The position numbers and the translations under genes are program-made. The notes under the pieces were generated by a model. The model saw only the letters and a program-made list of their open reading frames with translations, did no database searches and was not told where the DNA came from. A stretch of DNA of 64,000 nucleotides, taken from the NCBI RefSeq assembly GCF_003858655.1, contig NZ_RQXV01000005.1, positions 1 to 64,000 of the forward strand. Direction: 5' to 3'. Of this stretch, positions 30,401 through 42,400 are shown one piece after another. Within the stretch, counting starts at the first letter, position 1, and each line of letters begins with the position of its first letter. The DNA comes from Amphritea balenae (GTDB taxonomy: Bacteria > Pseudomonadota > Gammaproteobacteria > Pseudomonadales > Balneatricaceae).

Positions 30401-33400
30401 AGAGTTAACTATTGAGGTCCCCAACACCGTCGTACCATCGGTATCATAAAGAGTCACATAATCCTGATACTTTCCGCCCCCACCGGTAATGGTCGGGGTA
30501 TCGTCGAAGGTAATATCATCGGTATTTGAAGCGCCGCTATCGGAGTTAACATGCAGATCGATATTTGTCGGGCCTGTTTCTGTCATGGCCGTATCAACGG
30601 TAATAACAGCCCGGCCTGACCAGGCACCGGTATTTCCTGCAGGATCGGTATAGCGGGAGTAGAAGTAATTTGCACCATCATTAAGTTCAGAGGAGGTAAC
30701 GCTCCAGTCACCGTTTTCATCAACGGTGGCACTGCCCAGCTGCACAGTACGGCCGTTATTCCACAGCTCTATAGTATCGCCCGGCACACCACCGCTGCCG
30801 CTGAAGGTCGGAGTATTGTCCTTGGTGATTTTGTCGGTATTGGAAATACCGGTATCGGAGGCCGGATCAAGCGCCAGAACCGGACGCCCTACAACCGTAT
30901 CAACCGTCACCGAAACCGGCTCTGAAGAACCGCTCTGGTTACCCGCCGCATCGGAGAATTTTGCGGTCAGGTCATGGGTTCCGTTACCCAGCGCCGCACT
31001 GGTTACCGTCCAGGTGCCATCCGGTTGCACTGTACCGGTAGCCAGTACAGTAGTGCCGTTCGGGTGATAGAGTTTTACGGTATCACCCGGATTACCGCCG
31101 TCACCGGTTATAGTCGGCGTAGTATCCTTAGTAAGATCATCGCTATCGGAGGTACCGGTATCCGAAGCCGCTACCACATCAAGGTTTGTGGGTGGCGTCG
31201 GGATATCAGTATCCACAGCGATATTATGATCATCACCGCTACCCAGATTCAGGCTTGCATCAGTATAACTGTCATCCGCAACAGAAATGAGCATCGCGGC
31301 ATCTTCAGTATCCACCGCCGGAGTATAGGTCGCAGTAAAGACTTTATTAGTGCCATCGGTTGGGGTGACATCGCTCAGTGTGCCGGATTCCAGGCTGACA
31401 TCGCTGCTATCAAAGCCCGCTACCGATTCATTAAATGTGAATGTAACTGTGGTGGTTTCACCCGCTTTCAGTGAATTATCCGCAGTGGTGATGTTCAGAG
31501 TTGGACCAACGGTATCAACAATCACATTCAACGCCGTCGATGCAGCACTGATGTTTCCGGCAGGATCGGTATATTTCGCCGTCAGGCTGTTATTGCCTTC
31601 GGTCAGATCGATACCAGTAGGAATTGCCCAGTTACCATCGACATCGACCGTTGCGGTACCCAATACTGTATTGCCTTTGTACAGAGTAACCGTATCACCC
31701 GGAACACCCGTCGCCCCTTCGATGGTCGGACGTTTTTCCTGGGTACGGTTATCAGACAGATCACCGGTATTCGATGTATCCGCCAAACTTGGCTGTGGTG
31801 GCGCCGTCGGCACCGTACGGTCGATAGTAATATCCAGCGCTTCGGATGGCGCACTTTCGTTACCCGCTTTATCAGAGTAAGTGGCAACCATCTTATAATC
31901 GCCATCCGCCAGACCACCGGTTGTCACTGTCCAGTTACCACCCGCGCCTACGGTCCCGCTTTTCAGCAGTGTCAGGGTACCGTCAACATCTTTATACAGG
32001 CGTACAGTATCGCCCTGATCACCACCGGTACCATTGATGGTTGGCGTGTAATCTTTAGTGATGTTATCGCTGTCGCTGCTACCGGTATCCGATGCACTGA
32101 TCAGGTCCGGCTTAATGGGTGTGGATACCGTTTTATCGATGGTGACATTAAGCGCTTTAGGTGCCGCACTCTCATTACCAGCAATATCGGTATATTTCAC
32201 ATAAACGGTGTGTACACCTTCTGGCAACGGCTCGGTTGGCGTCACTTCCCAGTAGGTATTGCGACCATCATTACCGCCCGGCCCCACTATATCGGTACCA
32301 AGAATCACATCTTCGGTACCGTTGTTGTAGTAAACAACCGCAGTATCGCCATTAGTTCCCAATCGCCCTCCAAAAGTAGGAGTATCGTCGTTGGTATAAT
32401 TATCGGTAGCACTGGTTCCGGAATCAGACGGGGTGCGCAAATCGAAGTTCCATGGATTAGCGATAGTCCGATCCACTGTAACCGCCAACACATCAGAAGG
32501 CGCACTCACATTACCCGCTACATCAGTATATTTGGCAGTCAGGTTATTAACACCGTTGGCCAATGCGGTAGTCAGATCCAGCGACCAGCTGCCATCGGCA
32601 CCGACAATACCGCTACCCATTTTGGTAGCACCTTTATAGATATCAACGTAGTCACCTTCATTACCGCCGCTACCACTGATGGTAGGCAGGTTCTCACGGG
32701 TGATCAGGTCGCTGTCAGAGGTACCAGTATCGTCCGCGCTATCTAGCGTCAGGCCCGCTGGCTTATCAGACGCCGCGGTATCAACAGTCACTGAAAGCTG
32801 ATTAGACGCAGCACTGATATTGCCCGCCTTATCGAAGTATTTGGCGGTCAGGTTATGGTCACCATCACTCAGTGCTGAGGATGTTACAGACCAGGTGCCA
32901 TTTGCTGCGACGGTAGCGGTACCAATATCCGTATCACCATCGAACAGCACTATAGAGTCGCCTGCTTTACCACCGGTACCGCTGATAGTCGGCGTGTTAT
33001 CGTAGGTGATGTAATCGTCTTGAGAGCGGCCGGAATCAGAGGCATTAGCCAGATCGATAATCGGCGTTGGGATAGCTGTATCTACGGTAATGGCAATAGA
33101 TTTCGCAGCACTCACAGCACCCGAATCGCTGACATAGCGCACTGATAAAGTATTCGCACCCTCTTCCAGTTCAACACCGGAGGTCAGTGACCAGGTGCCA
33201 TCCGCGGCAACCGTGCCTTCAGCCAGCTCGGTACCATCAGAATGGAACAATTTAACAACCTGACCTGGCTCACCATCGGTGCCGGTCAGGGTTGGTGTTG
33301 TATCTTTGGTCAGTTTATCTGAACTGTTGCCCAGATCAGTACCGGCGCTGTTAATATCTTCATTAAAGGTATCCGAGGTGCTCGCCAGCAATACATTGGC

Positions 33401-36400
33401 AGGCGTTGCCGGTGCTGCGGTATTTACATCAACAAATAAGGTACCAGACAGAGAGCTGCTCTGGTTTCCTGCCGGATCAGTATACTGAGCTTTTAGTCGA
33501 TGAGTACCATCACTTAAAGTACTTGTAGTTACACTCCAGTTACCATCAGCAGCCACCGTACCGGTACCCACAACGGTAGTACCATTACTATCAAAGATAG
33601 TAATGGTATCGCCTTCGGTACCGCCACTACCAGTCAAAGTCGGAGTAGAATCTGCCGTCAGGTTATCCCCTGCACTGTTACCCAAATCGGAATCCGGGCT
33701 CAGGTCCGGTATATCCGGTGTCGCGATGGTAGTATCGATAGTAATTTCCAGCGCCGGGGATGCGGCACTGACGTTACCGGCAGGATCACGGTATTTCGCA
33801 GTGATCCAGTGTTTCCCCTCGCTCAGGGTATAGGAGTTAACGGTCCAGGTTCCATTAGCAGCAACAACAGCATTACCAATACTGGTTACGCCATCGCTGT
33901 CATAGAGGAAGATCTCATCACCTGGGGTACCACCCACACCACTAAAGCTTGGTGCTGTAATTCGGGTAATATCATCGCTATCAGATACACCACTGTCCGT
34001 TGGAGAGGTCATATCCGGCATTGGCGGCACCAAGACACTGCTATCGATAGTGATATCCAATGGCGCTGATGCAGGTGAAACGTTGCCCGCCACATCAGAA
34101 TAGATCGCTGTCAGAGTATGATCGCCATCAATCAGTTCGTCGGTGGTAATCTCCCATTTACCCTGTGCATCGACTACCGACGTACCAATAACGGTCGTAC
34201 CGTTGGTATCGTAAAGGGTTACCACATCATCCTCTGCACCACCACTACCGGTAATCACCGGGGTATTCACACTGGTGATATTATCGATGTTGGACATACC
34301 GGTATCGGAGCTGGTTTTCAGATCCAGCTCGGTGGGTGTTGGAATGGTGGTATTAACGTTAATACTCAGCACCGGTGACGGATCACTCTCGTTACCTACC
34401 GGGTCAGAGTAGGTCACGGTCATATCGTGAATACCATCCGGTAACTTAGTCGAAGTGATCTCCCAGTTACCATCTGCATCCACCACACCGGTACCCCGTA
34501 CCAGGGTACCATTGGTATCGTACAAGGTTACCGAATCACCCGGTGTACCCCCGCTACCACGCAGAGTTGGGGTATCATCATTAGTAATATCATCGGTATT
34601 GGAATCACCGCTATCGGACTCATCGATCAGATCAAATGCGTTCGGCGCATCCGGTGGCGTCAGGTCAAGGTCGATCACACCGGCTAGGCCTTCAGTACCG
34701 GTGTTACCGGCAGAATCTGTGGCCGTCGCGGTAATATTATGACTGCCGGCGGCTAGCTCTTCGGTTAACTCCAGAGCCCAGTTACCGTAGGTATCCGCGG
34801 TGGTGGTGCCCAGATGGGTGCCGCCCTCATAGACATCCACCTGAACCAGTGGCGTTGCTTCACCGGTAATTTCCGGCGTGCTGTCCCCGGTAACCAGATC
34901 ATTCACTGTCGGTTTGCCCGGCATCCCGATCAGGAAGCTATCGGTGGCGGTTGCCTGACCATCATCAATAGTCACTTCGACGGTATAAGGGTTATTCCGG
35001 GCAGCCCCTGCTGCCGGAGTACCACTGATAATACCGGTATTCGAATCGATAGACAGACCACCCGGCAGACCCGCTGCGCTATAGGTCACGGTATCGTTAT
35101 CCGGATCATCAAAGTTCGATGTAATATCCAGGCTAAAGGGCACATCCGGATTGGCGACCGTATCATCGATCTCAGTGGTAACTTCCGGTGCAATGTTGGT
35201 GACCGACCAATAGAAACTATCACTGATCGTCTGACCACCACTATCTGTAGCTGTTACCTCTACGGTATAAAAGCCGTCTGAATCTACGCCGCCCTTGGAG
35301 GCATCATGGACCAGAGTACCTTCTAACAGACCGGTCGCCGAGTTCAGGGTAATACCTTCCGGCAGCAAGCTGGTAGTCGAGTAGGTCAGCACATCGCTGC
35401 TACCCGGATCTCCGATATCGCCGTCAAAGAAGTGATCTTTCAAATCAATACTGATCACCTCAGCATCGACTGAATCCTGGTTTGGAATGGCCGCATCAAC
35501 CACCGGAATATCATCGACCGGGGTAACATCGATGGTCAGGCTTGAGCTTACCGCGCCAGCATGATCATCAACTAACGAAAGCGGTGTACTGATCTGATAA
35601 TCAAATTTAGCGTAGTCGTCGCCACTGCGGTTCGGCTCCGGCGTAAACACCAGTTTTCCAGCGGAAATATCGCTGTAACTGATGATATCGCCATCTTCTA
35701 CATCAACACCATCCAGCTTCAGGCTAGCGCCATCAGGCTTGGTCTGATCCGTAATCACTATCTGTTCAAACGGCTTATCGGAGATATCGCTGGCACCCAG
35801 AGTCCAGCTCTGCTCTTCCAACAAGGTAAGAGTGCTATCTACACCAACGGCAGCGTAAACAGTATCGCTATCGCCTTCGGCATCGGTAACCGTATAGCCA
35901 ACGTAAGCAGTACCGTTATAATCAGTCGATGGCGTGTAAGTAACATTACCCAGGCTGTTATTCAGCTTAACGGTACCCGAGCCATCGGCCAGAGTGACGA
36001 TATCACCAACACTAACGGCCTGACCGTCAATCTGAGTAATGCTAAACGCCCCGGCTTCAGGATTGCTGTCGTTATCCAGCAGATTAAAGCTTACCGGGGT
36101 TTCCTGTGTAGTCGTCGCGGTTTCTGGTTCAAGTTCCAGCCCGGTGGTGGGTGCAGCAGCCAAATTAATCGTTGCTGTTACTGCGACGCTATCTTTGTCG
36201 CCATCGCTGACGCTCAGCGTAAAGGTACGGGCACCCACAGTAGGGCTGCCGGCAATATTTTCATACTTGATCGCGTGGATCAGCTCTTCCATCGCCTCTT
36301 TACCCAACGGCGTACCATCGGTCGGCGTAATGCGAATTTGATCGCCATCAGCATGAGGGTCTATCAGATAAGTTTTGCCTGCTACAGTGACTTCAACGTT

Positions 36401-39400
36401 ATCCGTAGTATCCAGCGGTACCTGCGTACCACCGATAGTGAGTACTTCATCACTACCATCGACGATGCCGGTAACGGTCAGGTTAACCTCGGTAAAGGTG
36501 GTGCTGTCGACGTCTGTGATGAACACATCGGTATCAGCCAGTGCAATGGCCGGATCACCAAAGCTCACATCCTGATTGGTACCACCATCCGCGCTGCCGC
36601 GCAGTGAATTATCCGGGTCAAGATTCAGGGTTGGTGCCAGGTTAGCCGGGTCTGTTGATTCAGAAACCGGCGTCCCGGTCACTGTGATAGTCGAGGTTAA
36701 CGGGATACTTTCTACCCCGTCCTTCTCCGCCACTATCGTAATATCACGATCACCGTTCACGGTTTTCGTAGGTGTGGTATCCAATTGATACTTAACCGAT
36801 TCCAGCAGATCGCCAGCATCGGTTGGATCCATCACACTGCCATCAGGTTTTGTAATGGTTATATCTGTTCCGTCGTAATCCACATCAAAGGTAGTACCGC
36901 CGATAGTTACCTGACGGGTAGGATCAGGGGTACCATCCAGCTCGATCAATTCCTGATCTGGAGCAGTACCGATACGGATCTTTTCATCGCCGCCATTACC
37001 CGTTCCGGTCACAGTCAGAGTCAGCTTATCCGCACCTTCTACCTGAGGATCAGTACCGACAACAGGAATACCTTCGCTGCCCCCCGGGCCGGTAGTCGCG
37101 GTGAATTCTCCGTCATCCGCTCCGCCACCGGAGTTGGTTGGGTCCAGGTTGACTAGTGGACGCTGAACCACATCAACCTTAGCTGTTGCCAGGTTACTTT
37201 CCAGCTCACCATCGCTGACTTTGAAGGTAATGGTACGCTCACCTTCAGTCAGCGTTTCAGCGTTATGCTGGTAACCGATGGTTTCGATCAGTGTTTCAAT
37301 ATCTGCCAGCGACATTTCACCGCCAAGCTGATTGGTAACTGTGATTACACCCGGCTCTGCGGTTGGATCAATTCTAAACAGGGTTCCACCGATAAAGGGG
37401 TTCAATACCGTATCTGAAACTTCATCAGCCCCAACAAAAAGCGCCTCAGAAGCGCCGTCAACATTCCCGGCAAGTTCAATCTTCAGATAGGTTAACGTGC
37501 TGTCATCAACATCACTAACGGTGGTATCGGTATCGGCAAGCAGCAGCACACCATCGCTGGACAGGAAGGTGCGATCAGTGCCTTTATCGTCTGCACCGCC
37601 GAGGGAGTTATCGGTATCCAGGTTAACCACCGGCGCATCATTTACCGGGGTAACATCGATAAGCAGCTGACCTTCAACCGTCGCTGGATCGCTGCCGTCC
37701 GGCAGGTTCAGGGTCCAGACAAAATCAGCATAACCGGTGCCGGATTCATCCTGAACCGGGGTAAATTTCACGATACCGCTGTCGATCTCGGCTTTAGTTA
37801 CGGTATCGCCAACATTCAAATCGGTACCGTTGCGGGTCAGCGTTGCACCCACTGGCAGGTTCAGACTATCGACTGTAATAGAATCCCAGTTACCACTCTG
37901 CTTGATATCTGCAGCCGTCACCGTGCGGACATCATCCTCAGCAATAGTGATGGTGTTATCCACCCCCACTGCAGCCGATGTTGTCGCTGTCTTTGCACCA
38001 TCAGTCACGGTGTAATCGAAGATAGCCGGGCCGTGAAAACCGTTAACCGGGGTAAAAGTGACGGTCTGATCCGCATTCAGGGTAACGGTGCCTTCGCCAC
38101 CGGCAAGGGTCACAGTTTCACCAACGGCAATCGCCTGGCCATCCACCTGAGTAATCGTTAACGGCAGGCCTTCGGGGTCTGAATCATTGGCCAGCAGATC
38201 GATAGTTTTGGCGGTATCTGCGCTGGTCGTTGCGGTTTCACTGATGACCGTTGGGGCCTCGTTCACAACCGATATAACAGACTTGGCAACATTACTTTCG
38301 ATCAGGCCATCGCTAACCGTGAAATTAACGGTCCGGTCACCCTCGGTGGCCGCTGCGCTTTTGTTCTGATAGGTGATGGTTTCAATCAATGCTTCCAGAT
38401 CAGCCTGCAGAATCGGGCTGCCATTAGCATTGCTTATTCGCATATATTCGGCCTCCGCGAACGGATCGACCAGAAAAGTGGTAGCGCCTACAGTCACCTG
38501 CACATCTTCGGTGGTGCCCAGCGGAATTTCAGTACCGGCAATGGCTAACACTTCATCGGCACCATCAAGGGTACCCTGTAACGATAGCTTCACGTATTCA
38601 AACGCGGTGTGGTCGGCATCGGTGATGCTGACATCGGTATCAGCCAGTGTCAGCGGACCATCGCCCGCAGCAAAGTTCCGTTCAGTACCTTTATCATCCA
38701 GACCTCCGAGAGAATTATCGGCGTCCAGATTAAGCACAGGAACAGCATTACCTATCGACTGAACATCAGGATTGGAAAAACCGTCGTTACCACCGGCAGC
38801 ACCGGCGGTTGCTACCTGAGTGACTGAAAGAGTATCCGGGTTAATTTGAAAAACCGCGCCATCACTGTTTCTGGCACCATAAATATAACCATCATAATCG
38901 GCGAAAACAGCACCGTAGCCATTTCCGATACCAACATTACCCAGTTTTGTTGCCACACCCGCTTTGGTGATAGACCAGAAATCACTGTTGCCATCGATGG
39001 TATAGAATAGATCCCGGGTGGAGCTATAGGCCATATCCGCCTGACCCGTAATAGTGGTGCTCAGGGTGACGGTGCCGACGACAGAGACTGAGTTAACATC
39101 AATTTTATAAATCGTATCGGTTGATGACCTGGTCGCATACAAAATACCGTCACCGCCAAAGTCACCCACATTGAACGCAACACCACCAGGCAATCCGGCA
39201 ACATAACCCAGATCGTCAGTCAGACCATTTGCACCGGTCCGGATAAGATGACCCATCATCCCACCAACGCCCATGCCATAGGCAAAATCGTCGATAGTGT
39301 TATAACCGGTAGCATTGTACCCAAACCCAGCAGGATCTCCGTAGAACGAAAAGCCACCATCCTCAACATCGATCTCGGCAACCTGCCCCAGCATCGCCCC

Positions 39401-42400
39401 TTCAGTCAACACCTGATAAAACTCGCCACCGATAGGAAAACGCTGGACGCTAGAAATCTCGATTGTTGAAGTCACCGGCGCACTGTCGCCAGTACCATCG
39501 TTGACAAAAAAATCAACCGTACGGGTGCCAAGCTTGACCTTATCATCGGTGGTATCCAGCTGATAAGCCACGCTCTGTAACAGAGTATTCAGATCATTAG
39601 TGGCCATCTTTCCGCCAGCCACTTTAGAGACGATAATATCGGTGCCATCGTAATTAATCGCGAAATCGGTCGTGCCAATCGTAAACTGACGTTCGGCATC
39701 GGCGCTGCCATCAATCTCAACCGCAAAGCGATCGCCGCCCTCGCCGAGCCAGATATTTTCATCTCCAGCATTGGCAAAGCCATTGAAACTAAGTGTCATG
39801 GTTTCGATTTCATGGCCCGGTTCAACCGTAACGGCGGCATCATCAGACACAATTGAGATACCCCTGCTGCCACCTGGTCCAGCGGTGGTGCTGAAGCCAT
39901 CATCATCAGCGCCACCGCCTGAGTTATCGGCGTCCAGGGTCAGACTAATTGAATCATTAACCGGAATAACATCGACACTCATTGAACCGGAAACAGTCGC
40001 CGGATCACTGCCATCTGGCAGTGTCAGTGTCCAGCCAAAATCAGCATAATCTACGCCTGATTGATCGAGCGTCGGTGTAAACTTAACCACCCCGCTATCG
40101 ATTTCGGCTTTGGTGACGGTATCACCCACCTGCAGATCAACAGCGTTCCGGGTCAGGGTTGTGCCCACCGGAAAATTCAGGCTATCAATGGTGATCGACT
40201 GCCAGTCGCCGGTTTGTTTAATATCTTCAGCCGTCAGGGTGCGGATATCATCTTCATAGATTTCAACGGCGAGATCGACCCCCACCGCGGCGGTTGCTGC
40301 CGCAGTTTTCGCACCATCACTAACGGTATAATCAAAAATAGCCGGGCCATTAAAGCCCTCTGCTGGGGTATATGTGACGGTCTGATCGGCATTCAGGGTT
40401 ACAGTACCCTCGCCTCCGGTTAAGGTAACTGTTTCACCTACTGCGATAGCCTGACTATCAACTTCGGTTATCGATAAAGGCTGCCCTTCCGGGTCAGAGT
40501 CATTGGCCAGCAAATCAATATTTTTAGGAGTTTGCGCGGCGGTTGTCGTCGTTTCACCCACCGCCGTTGGCGCTGCATTGATAACCGAAACAGTCGATTT
40601 AGCAATATTACTTTCGGTTTTGCCATCGCTGATAGAGAAGTTGACCGTGCGATCACCCTCGGTAGCACCCGTTGCCTTATTCTGATAGGTGACGGTTTCG
40701 ATTAACGCTTCCAGATCAGCCTGCAATATTGGATTGCCATTACTATTGGTGACTCGAAGGTATTCAGCCCCGGCATAAGGATCGACCAGATAAGTAGTCG
40801 CCCCGACCGTTATTTGAACATCTTCTGTCGCCCCTAAAGGTATCTCCGTGCCAGCAATGGCAAGCACTTCGTCGGCACCATCAACTGAACCTGCAATGGA
40901 TATTTTCAACCACTCAAACGCAGTGTGATCGGCGTCAGAAATACTAACATCGCTATCTGCCAGAGTGACCGCTGCGCCACCAACATTGAAAGTACGCTCG
41001 GTGCCGTTATCATCAACTCCACCCAGCGAGTTATCCGCATCCAGATTCAGAGTTGGTTTGGCATTACCCATTTTCTGTACATCAGGGTTGGAAAAACCAT
41101 CGTTCTGGCTTGCTTTACCGGCTGTACCTACCTGGACGACTTCAAGATTATCCGGGTTTAATCGCCAGACTTTTCCAGTGTTATTATCACAGGCGTAAAC
41201 ATAACCATCATAATCAGCAAACATCGCACCATATGCCCCTGCAGCGATCGGCTTGCCGAGATGAGTAACGTTGCCGGTTTTATCCATCGAGTAAAAATTA
41301 CCCGTATAGTCAATGGTATAAAACAACCCACGGGTAGAGCTATACGCCATATCCGCATTAAGGAATATCTTCTCGGTGGCTACCAGTGTTTCCACCACAG
41401 TAGCGCTTGCAACATCGATCACATAGACTTCGTATATTCCACCATTTGTGACATACAACCGCCCATCGCCGCCAAAATCACCGACATTGTAGTTAGTCTT
41501 AGTGGGGCTGGGCAGTCCTTCGATCAAGCCAAGGTCATCGACCATACCATTGGCCCCGAGCCGAACTAAGTGCCCTCTGTAATCGCCAGCAGCGGCTGTA
41601 CCAATACCGTAGGCGAAGTCATCAAAAACGTTGTAACCGGTCGCATTATAAGGAAATCCAGCCGGATCGCCGTAGTGAACATACCCACCATTTTCAAGAT
41701 CCAGCTCGGCTACCTGACCACCGGCGGTATACACCTGATAGAACTCGCCACCGATATCAAAACGCTGGACATCCGAAATATTGACAATGCTGTTAACCGA
41801 AACGCTATCTGTTGCGCCATCGTTAACGGTAAATGAAACCGTACGGGTACCGGCCACCACCAACTCAGGCGTAGTGTCCAGATGATACGCGATAGTCCGC
41901 AGCAAACTGTTGAGATCATTGGTGGCCATCTTGCCACCGCCCACTTTACTTACAACAATATCGGTGCCGTCGTAGTTAATCGCAAAGTCGGTGGCACCAA
42001 TGGTAAAGCTACGCTCAGCATCGGCGCTGCCGTCGATCTCGACCGCAAACCGATCTCCGCCCAACCCCAGCCAGATATTTTCATCACCCGCATTGGCAAA
42101 GCCATTAAAGCTAAGCTTCAAACTTTCAATATCATCGCCATCACCATCTGCGACAGCAGCCGCCAAAGGGTCGACCAAGCCTATGCCTCGGCTGCCGCCG
42201 GGGCCTGCCGTAATCTCATATCCTCCGTCATTGGCACCGCCACTGTTATTGGCAGGGTCAAGCGTGATGGTTGGCGGCGCCAGCGAACCTTCAAAACCGG
42301 CCACCTCGATCTCTTCAGCTTCGATTGTGCCGGTCTTAGCCTCCAGATCCCAGTCGGCGCCTTTATCTGCCGCACCGGTATCATCGGTGGATGCAGCAAT

